This document shows positions 1 to 10,009 of a DNA stretch of 42,085 bases, piece after piece. Both the position numbers and the translations under genes were made by a program. The stretch lies in contig JAJJLU010000452.1 of the NCBI GenBank assembly GCA_023807065.1, positions 1 to 42,085 on the forward strand, read 5' to 3'. Positions within the stretch are counted from its first letter, which is position 1; every line of letters begins with the position of its first letter. The stretch is from Isotricha intestinalis. Lineage: Eukaryota; Ciliophora; Litostomatea; Vestibuliferida; Isotrichidae. Under the pieces are notes generated by a model. It was not told the origin of the DNA and made no database searches. It was given only the letters and a program-made list of their open reading frames with translations.

Positions 1-12
1 CCCCAATCCCCA
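1..12. repeat. Telomere-like C-rich terminus
   Basis: The window opens with CCCCAATCCCCA, about 1.7 units of a CCCCAAT heptamer, followed at once by AT-rich DNA. C4 runs are almost absent elsewhere in this sequence, so two at base 1 are conspicuous. Ciliate telomeres read C-rich 5' to 3' into the chromosome (C4A2 or C4A4 in well-known genera), and this matches in position, strand and composition. Only a fragment is present, so the repeat unit is inferred from fewer than two copies. Confidence 0.6.
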
Positions 13-238
13 CTTTCAATTTTTTTTTATTATTGTTTTTTATTTTTGTTTTTACTTTTAATTATGCTGAAAATTTAAAATAATTTATTTCAAAAAAAAT
101 AAAAAAAATATTTCCATTAATATTATCATTAATTCCTAAAAAATATAAATATTTAATTATTTATATAAATATGGAATTAATTAATTTTAAATAAGAAAAA
201 ATTATCTCTAAAATAAAAAAATAAACCATTTAAATAAA

Positions 239-859
239 ATGAGACCTCGAACACAATCATTTTCAATGAATTCATATAAAAAATATGATTTAATAAAAAA
301 TTCAAATATAACAAAAATGACAGAAAAAGAAAAAGCATTAGAAACATTAAAAAATTTTAATGAAGAAAATTTAAATAATTTAATTACAATTCCAGAATTA
401 GCTCATAATGTTAATATTGAAGTTCCAAAATATATTGAAATTAAAAAAGCTTATAGAACAAAAAATCCAATTAAATTTCATGAAAAAGCAAAATTAACTA
501 ATTTTGATATGAAAAATGTTGAAGAAATTAAAACAAGTGAAAAAAAAGTTCAGTTCAAAAATTTTTGTTGTATGTTTCATAAAAGTGATGAAGTTGAAGA
601 AGTTAGTGTTGAAAATTTATTAAATATTGATTTGAAGGATTTAAAAAAAATAAAAGAAAAATTACAAAAAATTATTGCTTTTGTTTCTTCTTCTTCTGAA
701 AATGAAAATGTTAAAAATTCTGTAATTCAAGAATTAAATTTAAAATTAGAAGAAATTAAAAATATTGAAGAAAATATGGAAAAAATTTCTGTTAATGTTA
801 AATTAATTAAAGAAATATCTTACAATGATAATAATACTACTATTTATTTTAATAAGTAA
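239..859 (+). CDS. Unknown Lys/Glu/Asn-rich protein, subtelomeric
   Basis: This is a 206-residue single-exon reading frame ending in TAA, with the A-rich sense strand typical of real genes here. The start has an A-rich leader (ATAAAATG), the usual context in this window. I recognise no family. The C-terminal half (about residues 115-190) is charged with regularly spaced Leu/Ile and may form a coiled coil. It is the first gene inside the telomere-like end, only about 230 bases from it. It converges with the next gene, the two stop codons lying 80 bases apart. A cytosolic scaffold-type protein is plausible, but no function can be assigned. Confidence 0.7.
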   Translation: MRPRTQSFSMNSYKKYDLIKNSNITKMTEKEKALETLKNFNEENLNNLITIPELAHNVNIEVPKYIEIKKAYRTKNPIKFHEKAKLTNFDMKNVEEIKTSEKKVQFKNFCCMFHKSDEVEEVSVENLLNIDLKDLKKIKEKLQKIIAFVSSSSENENVKNSVIQELNLKLEEIKNIEENMEKISVNVKLIKEISYNDNNTTIYFNK

Positions 860-939
860 GAAGGTTAATTTAAATATAAAAATGAAAATTTTAATTAATT
901 ACTTTTTATTGATATTTTTTTATTCATAAAAAAAATAAT

Positions 940-3357
940 TTATAGTTTAAATTTAAATAAACTAAAATGCATATTATCATCAACAACATGTATATTATCA
1001 TTATCATCAATTAATAAATAATTATTATCAACATTAATAAAATAAGTATTTTTAGTAAAAATACATCCATAATTTTGATTATTTTTAATTGAAATTTTTG
1101 AAATAAGATTATTTTCACAATTTATATTTAAAAAAGAATCAAAAATAATTTCTCCTTCATCTCTAATTCCACCAAAAATAATAATTGTATTTTTTTCTTC
1201 AATAATTAAATTCGAAATACAATGAATATTTAAATTTATATCTTCACTATTTTTATTTAAAGAAATATAATTCCAAGAATCCATAAGGGAATAATTAATA
1301 TATTCAATTGATTGAGTATATGAATTTTTAGGACAACAAAAACCAAATAAAGCATAAAATTTATTATTTATAAATGAATAAGTTGCATTTGCTCTTTCAA
1401 TATTTAATTCTGGATATTCATTTATTATTCCGTTTTCGAAAGAATAATATTCTACTTTTTTATTATTTTTACCTGAAAAAACTATTATTTTTTTATTTAT
1501 TTTATCTAAATATAAAGAACCTGAATTATGATTATTATTAAATTGACATATTTTTCTTATTGTTTTATTTTGATCATTATAATAATAAAGTATATCTGTG
1601 TTTTTTCCTGTTAAAATAAATAATCCATTTAAAGTATTTAAGATTATAGATTCATCATATAAGAAATTTTGTTTGTAATCATCATATATTTTAATATATG
1701 GATTATTAATTAAAATCATTTTTGAAAATTTTTGATTGTTGACTTCAAATTTAATTAAATTAGAATCTTTATCAATATTAAATAAACATTTTTCAAGATT
1801 ATTAATAATAAAATTATAAGCATCAAAATTTCTTAAACTTTGACTTAAATTATTACTTTTAATTAATAAATCTCTTATATCATTCTTTTTATTATTATAG
1901 TCAATATTTTTATCAGAAACATATTTTTTAAATAAATTATTTTCAAATTCAATATTTTCATTATATCTAATTGGAATTTCTTTTATTTTTGGATTACTTT
2001 TAGAACCAGAAAAAGGTAATTTTAATTTAATTTCTTCTATTTGTTTTGGAGTATTATTTTTTTTATTTAAACTAAATTCACTGGATGATTTTTTCTTATA
2101 TATTAAATTATTATTTCTTTCATCTATAGTTAAATTCATTAATTCTGTTGTTGAAAAAGAATCTTTTGAATCATTTTGGTTTATTTTTGAAAAAGTTTTA
2201 TGTCTCATTGTATTTTTTATTTGATTATATCTACTTTTATAATCTTCAATTTGGTCTTTTAAAATTCTATTTTCTGTTATTAATTCTGAATTTTCATTTT
2301 GTAAATTTTCTAAATTTTGATTTTTTGATAAAAGATTATTTGTTAATATTTCATTTTGACTTTTTAATAAATTTAATTCCTTTTCATGCATATTTGTATT
2401 TAAAGAATCAGTTAATTTATTAGACATTAAAAATAGATTTTGCTTTAATTCATTATTATTCTTTTGATAATCATTTAAAGATATTTTTAATAATTCTATT
2501 TGTTCTTGTGATTCTTTTAATTTATTTTGTAATTCTATTTCTTTTTTATTTGATTCATTTTGAATATTTTTATTATTATTTTCTAATTCTTCATGTTTTA
2601 AATTATATTCATTAAATTTATTTTCACTTTCTATTAATCTTAAATTTAATTTTTTATTTTCTAAACTTAACTTTTCACAAGTTTTTTCAATTTCTTTATA
2701 CATTAAAATTAATTCTTTATTTTTTTTAACAGAATCATCTAATTGTTTTTGTAAGAATAAAATATAATTATCTTGAACAGAAATACCTGAAATTTTTTGA
2801 TCATTATTAGATAAAAATTGAAAATTATTATGAATACTAGTATTATTATTATTAATAGAAACTATTGATTTATTATTAATATTATTATTATTATGGCTTT
2901 GACTTCTAATTTGAGGGCCATAAAAATTTTTAATTTTATTTGGATTAAAATTAATTGAACTATTATTCGATGATATACTTATATTTTTAATTGGATTATT
3001 ATTATTTTTATCATTATTGATTTCTAATAAATCTTTTGAATAATTTATATTTCTTGATATATCAAAATTTAAAGATTTATTTTCTAATGTATGTGAATTT
3101 TTAGATAAGTTATTTGATATAATATTTTGATTTCTTTTGATTAATCCTTTAAAATTTTTAATATTATTACTGTAAAAAAAATTTTGAGGAGAATCATTTT
3201 TATCTTGTGATAAATTTGAATGAATATTTGGATTTGTTTTAAAAATTTTATCATATGAAGGTTGAAATGATTGTCTATTATGAGATGAAAAATTACTTAG
3301 ATATTGATAATTATCTCTTGTTGAAAAATTATTGAAGTTTGTATAATTGTTAATCAT
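940..3357 (-). CDS. Asn-rich coiled-coil protein with kelch-like C-terminal propeller
   Basis: The 805-residue protein has three parts. Residues 1-190 are low-complexity, rich in Asn and Ser. Residues about 190-390 form a long coiled coil rich in Glu, Lys, Asn and Leu. Residues about 550-805 contain repeated short beta-strand units with hydrophobic-Gly endings such as FILTGKN, IIVFSGKN and IIIFGGIRDEG, which resemble kelch blades. Kelch propellers usually bind protein partners, and coiled-coil/kelch proteins in protists often act as scaffolds or tip-complex components, but no orthologue is recognised. It ends in TAA. The kelch assignment rests on strand pattern and GG-like turns only, because the usual Tyr/Trp pair is not consistent. 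Confidence 0.72.
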   Translation of the reverse strand: MINNYTNFNNFSTRDNYQYLSNFSSHNRQSFQPSYDKIFKTNPNIHSNLSQDKNDSPQNFFYSNNIKNFKGLIKRNQNIISNNLSKNSHTLENKSLNFDISRNINYSKDLLEINNDKNNNNPIKNISISSNNSSINFNPNKIKNFYGPQIRSQSHNNNNINNKSIVSINNNNTSIHNNFQFLSNNDQKISGISVQDNYILFLQKQLDDSVKKNKELILMYKEIEKTCEKLSLENKKLNLRLIESENKFNEYNLKHEELENNNKNIQNESNKKEIELQNKLKESQEQIELLKISLNDYQKNNNELKQNLFLMSNKLTDSLNTNMHEKELNLLKSQNEILTNNLLSKNQNLENLQNENSELITENRILKDQIEDYKSRYNQIKNTMRHKTFSKINQNDSKDSFSTTELMNLTIDERNNNLIYKKKSSSEFSLNKKNNTPKQIEEIKLKLPFSGSKSNPKIKEIPIRYNENIEFENNLFKKYVSDKNIDYNNKKNDIRDLLIKSNNLSQSLRNFDAYNFIINNLEKCLFNIDKDSNLIKFEVNNQKFSKMILINNPYIKIYDDYKQNFLYDESIILNTLNGLFILTGKNTDILYYYNDQNKTIRKICQFNNNHNSGSLYLDKINKKIIVFSGKNNKKVEYYSFENGIINEYPELNIERANATYSFINNKFYALFGFCCPKNSYTQSIEYINYSLMDSWNYISLNKNSEDINLNIHCISNLIIEEKNTIIIFGGIRDEGEIIFDSFLNINCENNLISKISIKNNQNYGCIFTKNTYFINVDNNYLLIDDNDNIHVVDDNMHFSLFKFKL

Positions 3358-3804
3358 TTTTTTGAACTAATTAATTATAAAAATTAGATTTATCAAATGA
3401 ATAATTAATAAATTAAAATTTATATTTAATTTAAAAAACAATTAATTTTCAATTTAAATAAATTTAAATTATTTAAATAAAAATTATTAAATATTATTCT
3501 CTTTATTTATTTTCTTTTTAGAAAAAAATTAAAATATATAATTCATTATTCATTAAAAATTCATTATTTATTAAATGTAATTTAATTCCTGAATTATTTA
3601 TAACATTTCTAATACAATATATTTATTCAATATGATTTAAATATAAAAGAAAAAAAAAGAAATTAATATATTTTCAAAATTTTATTTTTATAAAATAAGA
3701 ATTTATAAATAATTTTATCTATGAATTAGTTATAAACAATAAAATTAAGTTATAAATGCTATAACTTTTACAACAAAGATTTTTTTGTTTAAACAATTAT
3801 TTAA
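3358..3804. other. Intergenic spacer, 447 bp
   Basis: This spacer holds the 5' leader of the minus-strand kelch-like gene and the 3' flank of the minus-strand RanBP2-finger gene. It is AT-rich with short A and T runs. I see no open frame of note, RNA gene or repeat in it. Confidence 0.6.
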
Positions 3805-5877
3805 TCACTCTATTTGATTATTTTTCTGATTATTAACATAAGGATAATTAATATTTATATTTCCATTATTAATTATATTCAAAGGGAAATTTCCATACAT
3901 TAATTGAAGAGACATTCCATTAAAATTATTATTATTATCTTTAAGATTATTATTAAAAGAAAAAAGTTGTTGTTGATTAATTAAATTATTATTCAAATTT
4001 AAATTATCAATTATATTTCTTGGAATTTGACATCTATTACAAACTTTTCTAAAACCATAATTTAAATTATTACATTTTGGACAAGTCCAATCACCTCTTT
4101 GTTCTCTTTTTTTTCTTTCTTTTTCTTCTTTTTCTTCTCTTTTCTTTTTTATTTCTGATAATTTTTTTGGTTGCTTTGATATTCCACATCTATTACATTT
4201 ATTTCTTGTTTCATAATTAAAATTATTACATTGATTACATATCCAACCTATTCTTCCAAACATTTCTAATAAATATTCACTTTTATCTAAAACTTCTGGT
4301 TTCTTAATATTTTGATTTTGAAGACTTAAACTTAAATTAAAGTTTGAATTAATATTATTATTAATATTATCATTATTATGATTATTATCATTAATGTTTA
4401 TTTTATTATTAATATTATTATTGTTATTAATGATTATTTTATTATTATTATTATTGCTGTTATTTATGTTATTGCTATTATTCAAAATGGTATTACTTGT
4501 TATGTTTGAATTTGGAAATAATAATATTTTATTATTTGAGATGTTATTTAATACTGAAAGATTATTTGAAGTTTTTATTTCTTCTTTTTGATTAACTAAT
4601 GGTAATATATTCATTGAAATTTGTTGTTTTGGAGTTTTTATTTCATTTTCAATAGATGTTTTTCGGAAAGAATTTTGATTTTTATTCATTGAAAAATTTA
4701 CAGGGTTAAAATTAGTATTATAATTTATATTTATATTTTGATTAATATTTATTTGATTATTTACATTTGAATAAAAATCACAATTACTATTATTATTATC
4801 ACTATAATTATTAAATTGACTATTATTATCTTTAACTCTTTTAGGACTTTCAGTATAATTATAGTAATTATTACTTTCATTATTTTGAGAAGAAATTGTA
4901 TTATCAAAATTAAAATTATTTTGATTTTCTTCTTCTTTTTGTAATTTTTTTTGCAAAATATTATTATAAAAATTAAAATAATTATTAGCGTTAAATCTAC
5001 TAATATCATTATTAGAATTTTGATTTAAAAACTGATTATTATCATATTGACAATCAGAATTTAAATTATCATATTTTTGATACATATCATTAGAATAAGA
5101 TAAATTATTATTATAACTATTATTATTATTATATAAATTCATTGATTTAAAATCAATGATATTACTATTGTTATTCATACTTGAATTATTAATTAAATTT
5201 TTAGGAATATAATTATGAGAATTATTTAAACTATCATACAATTTTTTATCTTCTTGACTTAAATATTCTCTTGTAGAATTATAGTAATAATATATTTGAC
5301 TTTTATTTTGATGATTTCCAATAATACTTTTATTACAATTCCAATCTTTTTCAATATAAAATTCTTTATTAAAAGTTTTATTTAAGTTTTTTTCATTAAA
5401 TTGATTATTAGAATGATAAATATTATTTTTAAATTGCACTTTCTTTCTTTTATAATCAATTTCATTTAAAGCACTTTCTCCAATAGTAATTTTCATATTA
5501 TCTTTATCTCTTTGAACAATAATTTTATTTTCATCTTTAATTTGAATATCACTTGAAGAAGAATCAGGGGAAAAATTATCTTCATCATCACAATTAATTA
5601 AACATATATCACTCATTTTTTTTTTCGGAGGATTATTTGAACGAATTGGACTTAATTGATCTATTTTATTTATTAAATCTTCTGATAACAAATCATTTAA
5701 TATTGAATCTCCTTGAATTGCACTTGAACTATTATTTAATCTTTGTTGATTTTCTAATTCAGAATCTGGAATTGAATTCTGAAATTGAGATAAATTTAAT
5801 AGTAATGCTGTACTAAATAATTTTTCTGTTTTAGAATTCTTTTGAGATGGAGTTTTTTCTTTTTTGGAATTTGACAT
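3805..5877 (-). CDS. Asn-rich protein with two RanBP2-type zinc fingers
   Basis: This is a 690-residue protein ending in TGA. Two zinc fingers lie near the C-terminus, each W-x-C-x2-C-x10-C-x2-C: W545/C547/C550/C561/C564 and W597/C599/C602/C613/C616. Both carry an N-x-N-Y segment after the second Cys. A Lys/Glu-rich linker of about 30 residues separates them. RanBP2-type fingers of this kind (ZRANB2, FUS/TAF15/EWS family) bind single-stranded RNA at GGU motifs, using the Trp and central Asn/Arg residues. About 400 residues in front of the fingers are dominated by Asn with Tyr, Ser and Gln, a prion-like composition. The likely role is RNA binding in nucleus or RNP granules. The RNA role is inferred from the fingers; the rest is unrecognised. 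Confidence 0.85.
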   Translation of the reverse strand: MSNSKKEKTPSQKNSKTEKLFSTALLLNLSQFQNSIPDSELENQQRLNNSSSAIQGDSILNDLLSEDLINKIDQLSPIRSNNPPKKKMSDICLINCDDEDNFSPDSSSSDIQIKDENKIIVQRDKDNMKITIGESALNEIDYKRKKVQFKNNIYHSNNQFNEKNLNKTFNKEFYIEKDWNCNKSIIGNHQNKSQIYYYYNSTREYLSQEDKKLYDSLNNSHNYIPKNLINNSSMNNNSNIIDFKSMNLYNNNNSYNNNLSYSNDMYQKYDNLNSDCQYDNNQFLNQNSNNDISRFNANNYFNFYNNILQKKLQKEEENQNNFNFDNTISSQNNESNNYYNYTESPKRVKDNNSQFNNYSDNNNSNCDFYSNVNNQININQNININYNTNFNPVNFSMNKNQNSFRKTSIENEIKTPKQQISMNILPLVNQKEEIKTSNNLSVLNNISNNKILLFPNSNITSNTILNNSNNINNSNNNNNKIIINNNNNINNKININDNNHNNDNINNNINSNFNLSLSLQNQNIKKPEVLDKSEYLLEMFGRIGWICNQCNNFNYETRNKCNRCGISKQPKKLSEIKKKREEKEEKERKKREQRGDWTCPKCNNLNYGFRKVCNRCQIPRNIIDNLNLNNNLINQQQLFSFNNNLKDNNNNFNGMSLQLMYGNFPLNIINNGNININYPYVNNQKNNQIE

Positions 5878-6295
5878 TTTTTTTTTTATTATTTTTGAAG
5901 TTTTAATTAATTTAATTTTTTTTTAATATTAATTTAACAATAAAAGATATACCAAAGGAAAAAATAAATAAAATATATTAGTCATATTTATGTAAATTTA
6001 ATATTATTTTTTATTGTTTATATTATATTTTTTATTTAAATATTTAGTAAAGGCTATTTTTATATAATAGTTTTTACACTATTCTTTATTAATAATTTTT
6101 GTATTATTGTTATTTATCTTCTCTTGAAAAAAAAAATTTTTCATTTACTTATTTACTAAATATTTTTTGCGTGTTAAAATCTTAAAGATGTCTTAATTCA
6201 GTTTCATTTTATTTTAATTCTTTTGATTTATATATTTTTTACAAAATATATTAAAATACTTTGAAATTCAGTAAAATTAAAATTTATCATTATTA
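5878..6295. other. Spacer with no recognised content
   Basis: This AT-rich stretch lies upstream of the minus-strand RanBP2-finger gene and presumably carries its promoter. The plus strand is T-rich, which in this window is the signature of minus-strand coding origin, but I could not read convincing protein fragments in it. Confidence 0.5.
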
Positions 6296-6610
6296 CTAAT
6301 GGTTTTTAAAGAGATCTTTATAAAAATCTCATAATTTTAAATTTGATTTAAATATATCTTTATTTTCTATTATATTGTCACAATAATATTTTATTTATTT
6401 TCTTCTTTTATGATTTTTGTTTGGAACATTCATTTAGTTTTTTAGATAATTGATTTAAAAAAATATAAATTTTCCAATTTAATACTTTCATTATCATCAA
6501 TTATTGTATTCTAAAAAAATATTTTTTCCTGAAACACCATATTTTTTCCTTTTCCATTTACAAATCTTCAAAATCAAATTTATTTCATAAAAATATTATT
6601 TCTTCATCTT
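6296..6610 (-). pseudogene. Degraded coding remnant
   Basis: Minus-strand translation gives short stretches with normal local protein composition, split between frames by stops and shifts. Examples are DNIIENKDIFKSNLKL then a TGA then DFYKDLFKNH (6296-6379), NQLSKKLNECSKQKS (6408-6453), and KYGVSGKNIF further upstream. The plus strand here is T-rich, the mirror of the A-rich sense strand of intact genes. No family is recognised, and the ends are approximate. It could instead be AT-rich spacer that happens to read well, because K, N and I codons are easy to generate by chance at this composition. Confidence 0.4.
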
Positions 6611-6797
6611 TATAATTAATTTCAATATTTTATTAATTTATTATATTTTTTGAATAAATGAATTTATTTTTTCATAAAATATATTATATTAAAAAATGAA
6701 TATTTAAAATTTTTTCATTATGAAAAAGAATTATTAAACAAGTAAAAAAAAACAATTTAAAATCCAAAATAAAAAAAAAAATATATAAAAAAATAAA

Positions 6798-7085
6798 ATG
6801 TCAAGTACAATAAAAGATATCTTAAACAATGAAAAGAAATTAAATGAAGTAGCAAAAGTAGCATTTGATAGTGTAGATACAGATAAATCAGGTCAGATAG
6901 ATGAAAGTGAATTAGAAAAAGTAATGGCTCAAATTTCAAATGATATGGGAGCAGAACCTCCTTCAAAAGAAGATGTTAAAGAAGTTCTTGAACATTTAGA
7001 TACTGATCATTCTGGAAAAATCGATTTTGAAGAATTTAAAGTACTTATTAAAGATGTTTTAACTGCTATGATTGAAGATAATTAA
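6798..7085 (+). CDS. Small two-EF-hand calcium-binding protein
   Basis: This 95-residue protein consists almost entirely of one EF-hand pair. Loop 1 is residues 27-38 (D27, D29, S31, D35, E38) and loop 2 is residues 68-79 (D68, D70, S72, D76, E79). Both loops are canonical, with Gly at position 6 and Ile at position 8, so both should bind Ca2+. There is no signal peptide or myristoylation Gly. The size is half that of calmodulin or centrin, as in small ciliate and invertebrate calcium-binding proteins. It probably acts as a cytosolic Ca2+ sensor or buffer. The start follows an A-rich leader (AAATAAAATG). It stands alone between degraded regions and is the only intact gene between 5.9 and 8.6 kb. 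Confidence 0.93.
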   Translation: MSSTIKDILNNEKKLNEVAKVAFDSVDTDKSGQIDESELEKVMAQISNDMGAEPPSKEDVKEVLEHLDTDHSGKIDFEEFKVLIKDVLTAMIEDN

Positions 7086-7452
7086 ATCTTTTTATTTAAT
7101 TTTCTTTCTTTTTATTTTTCGAGTTTCAGTTTAAATATGTTTAAATAAGGTTAAAAATTTTTTTTTCTATTATTTTTAAAAATATACTTAAATTGTTTTT
7201 AAAGGATTCTTTGTTATATGGATTTTCCTTTGATTATGGTTTTTTTTTATTTTTTTATGATGAAATAAATAATTAATTAATTATTTTCAACTATTTATTT
7301 GAATTAATAAAAAATTAAATTATTGATGATAAAAAATAATTAAGGAACTAATACTTTAGTTAATAAAGATTTATTCTAAGAATATTATTATCTTTTTTAT
7401 TGGAAATAATAATTTTAAAAATTGGTTATTTAAAATATTATAATGCATTAAA
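7086..7452. other. Spacer, 3' flank of the EF-hand gene
   Basis: AT-rich sequence with T runs downstream of the EF-hand gene. I see no gene, repeat or RNA structure here that I can support. Confidence 0.5.
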
Positions 7453-8400
7453 TTATTTTATTATAAAGACAAGAACAAAACAAGAAACATATTTTCTATC
7501 CTTGATATTTTTCTTATTAAAAATCATATTTTTCCCTAGTTTAATATAATCATCACATTTATTGTTTGTAATATAGGCTTTATCATTAATTATAAGTTAA
7601 TTCCTTTTGATAATAAATCCATTTTTGAAAATATAATAATTAAATAACGTTAATTATTTAAGATTTCTTTTTCATTGTTTTTGAAATAATTTCTTCTAAG
7701 TATTAAAAATTATTTTCTGAATCAATCATTTAATCCAAAATCAGATATTCAGGATTATTATTATTATATTATAATTATTATAATTTTAATATTTCTCATT
7801 TTTATTTTTTAGGAATTAAAATAGAATTGATTCTAATTTGATTTTTTATATCAAGGTTTCAATTTAATTAAATTAAATTTAAAATGAAAAATTATACTGA
7901 AAAATGGTATTCTAATTTTTATTCTTTTATATATAAAGATTTTATTTGGACATATCTTTATTTAAATTGTCATTTTTTTCTTTTTTATAAGTTTACAATA
8001 TCTCAAAATTTTCAAAATTTTTTAAACACTTATTTTTAATTTTTGATTTTATTATTTATGTAATTTTGTACTTTTAATATATTTTATTAAAATATTCTTG
8101 ATATTTACTTCTAATATTTTCATTTCTATTTCATTTAATATTTTATAATTTTATAATAAAAATTTCAATTGAATTTGATAATCTTGTTCAACATTATTTA
8201 ATTTTTCTATGATATATAAATGATTCTTTTTTAATATTTTTTCTTTTTTTCTTCTTCTTTCATTCAATTTTGAATTATCTATTATTTTTTAAAAAGAGAT
8301 GATGAAATATATCAAAGAAACATAATAATGTTAAATTAAAATATTTTTTAAGTTCAGGTAAAAGCATAATTGCCTCATATAATTATTTTCCATATTTAAC
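7453..8400 (-). pseudogene. Decayed minus-strand gene (or genes)
   Basis: No long frame survives, yet the minus strand reads as broken protein. 7453-7596 is an open stretch of about 47 codons containing NDKAYITNNKCDDYIKLGK. 8052-8279 is 76 codons in one frame interrupted by a single internal TAA, including KLNNVEQDYQIQLKFLL before it. Just upstream, about 8275-8381, another frame reads YEAIMLLPELKKYFNLTLL. Composition and codon choice match the intact genes. Frame changes and stops throughout argue for a pseudogene rather than short introns, since no GT...AG pair restores the frames. The parent family is not recognised. It may be one gene or two. Confidence 0.5.
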
Positions 8401-8618
8401 TTTATTTTAATTTATTATTGTATTTTTTAAAAAAAATTCCAAATTTTCTCCTTTAAAAAAAAATTAAATTTAAATTTAAAAAAATACTAAAATTTCACTT
8501 TAAATAAAGAAAAAAAAAATTTAGAATAATTTTTTCTTAAAATAAAAATATATATAAATCATAATAAAAAATATAACTTATCATTATCAAACAATGAAAA
8601 ATAAGTATGTAAAAATCA

Positions 8619-8996
8619 TTAATCATTTTTATTTTTAGAAGGTAACAAAGCAGGTTGAATATTAGGTAAAACACCTCCACTTGTAATAATACCATTACCA
8701 ATTAATTTATTTAATTCTTCATCATTTCTAATAGCTAAAGTAATATGTCTTGGAATAATTCTGTTTTTTTTATTATCTTTAGCAGCATTTCCTGCTAATT
8801 CTAATATTTCTGCTGCTAAATATTCTAATACTGCTGCAAGATATACTGGTGCACCTCCTCCCACTCGAGCTGAGTACTTACCTCTTCTTAAGTAACGAGA
8901 TAGACGACCTATTGGAAATATTAATCCTATTTTAGAGGAACGAGAATGATTTTTTAATTCTAATTTTCCACGACCTAATTTTCCTTTACCTGACAT
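8619..8996 (-). CDS. Histone H2A
   Basis: This is a 125-residue core histone. The N-terminal tail is short ([11 protein letters not shown]), followed by [19 protein letters not shown] (alpha1 region), [20 protein letters not shown] (alpha2), the acidic-patch residues in EYLAAEILE and NDEELNK, and the docking segment [13 protein letters not shown]. It packages nuclear DNA as a dimer with H2B. The C-terminus (SKNKND) has no SQ-[E/D]-hydrophobic motif, so it is not H2A.X-type. It also lacks H2A.Z signatures, so a canonical or divergent replication-type H2A is most likely. No H2B lies next to it. The alpha1-alpha2 segment (about 8841-8920) is clearly more GC-rich than its surroundings, as is common in highly expressed histone genes. 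Confidence 0.97.
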   Translation of the reverse strand: MSGKGKLGRGKLELKNHSRSSKIGLIFPIGRLSRYLRRGKYSARVGGGAPVYLAAVLEYLAAEILELAGNAAKDNKKNRIIPRHITLAIRNDEELNKLIGNGIITSGGVLPNIQPALLPSKNKND

Positions 8997-9286
8997 TTTC
9001 TTTTTGAAATTTTTATCTTTTTTGGGCTTTTATATTTTTTTTAAAATTAGTTTATTTTAATATTTGAGAATTAGTTTAATTTAGTTTTTATAATTTTTAT
9101 TTTTTGGAATTTATTTTTAGGTTTATATTGCTTTAATAAGATTAATTTATTTTAAATATGAAAATTTTTAATTTCTTTCTTTTGGAAATATTTATATCAA
9201 TTATAAATATATTATTTAATTATTTACATTTTTTAAATAATTTTTTTACATTTAATATTTTTTATTTAATAAATAATAAAAAACAT

Positions 9287-10009
9287 TTATTTATAATATT
9301 TAATTAACTCAGACAAAATATCTTTTTTTTGATCATTATATTTACTATATTTAATTCTTTCACCAATATTAACTTTACTACATAAATTTTTTTTATCATT
9401 AAGAAAAAGATAATCTTCATAATTATTTTTTTCTCTTATAATTTGTTTTGTTAAATTAGGAAGATAATTTTTATTGTAAATTCCATTTCTAAATAATTGA
9501 TCTCTTGATAATTGTTTTGAAAAATCATAATATCTTAATTTATTTCTTAAATCTTGATTATCATTTAATAATTTTTTTTGTTTTTCAAAAAATTCTTCGT
9601 TTTCTTTTTTTTTTCTTTTTCTTTCTTCTTCTTTTTCAAAATTATTTAAAAATATTTCATAAGGTTCTAATTTTCTAATATAACTTGAAAATATATTTCT
9701 TTCTATTTTTTCTTTCTCTTTTTTTTTTTCTTTTTCTATTTTTTCATATTTATTCGATTCTGATTTTAATCTTTTTGAAAGAATATAATCTTTGTTATTT
9801 AGATATGCTTTATTTTTTATATAATAATCAATTTTTCTATTTAATTTTTTTACAAATTCTTCTGTTCTTAAATAAAGACTTTTTTTTCTTGGTTTTTCTT
9901 TTCTTTTTAAATGTTTTAAATCTTCATTTAATTCAATTTCTTTTGTATCTGATTTTAATTGTCCTGTTCCATCGATAAAAATAAAATATGTTGAAGTTTT
10001 AACATTCAT
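9287..10009 (-). CDS. Unknown Lys-rich coiled-coil protein
   Basis: This is a 240-residue single-exon protein ending in TAA. Residues about 30-150 are dominated by Lys, Glu, Arg and Leu with heptad-like spacing, so a coiled coil is expected. The first 18 residues (ending ...TYFIFIDGTGQ) are instead hydrophobic and beta-like. There is no membrane span or known motif. The start at 10009 is the first ATG after the upstream stop-rich leader. It lies between H2A and a pseudogene, all on the same strand. A cytoskeletal or ciliary role is possible for such composition, but I cannot name a family. Confidence 0.65.
   Translation of the reverse strand: MNVKTSTYFIFIDGTGQLKSDTKEIELNEDLKHLKRKEKPRKKSLYLRTEEFVKKLNRKIDYYIKNKAYLNNKDYILSKRLKSESNKYEKIEKEKKKEKEKIERNIFSSYIRKLEPYEIFLNNFEKEEERKRKKKENEEFFEKQKKLLNDNQDLRNKLRYYDFSKQLSRDQLFRNGIYNKNYLPNLTKQIIREKNNYEDYLFLNDKKNLCSKVNIGERIKYSKYNDQKKDILSELIKYYK

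Noticed and set aside
4394..4591. Leu/Ile-rich plus-strand frame that looks like a membrane peptide
   Set aside because: It is the complement of Asn-codon repeats (AAT/ATT) in the RanBP2-finger gene.
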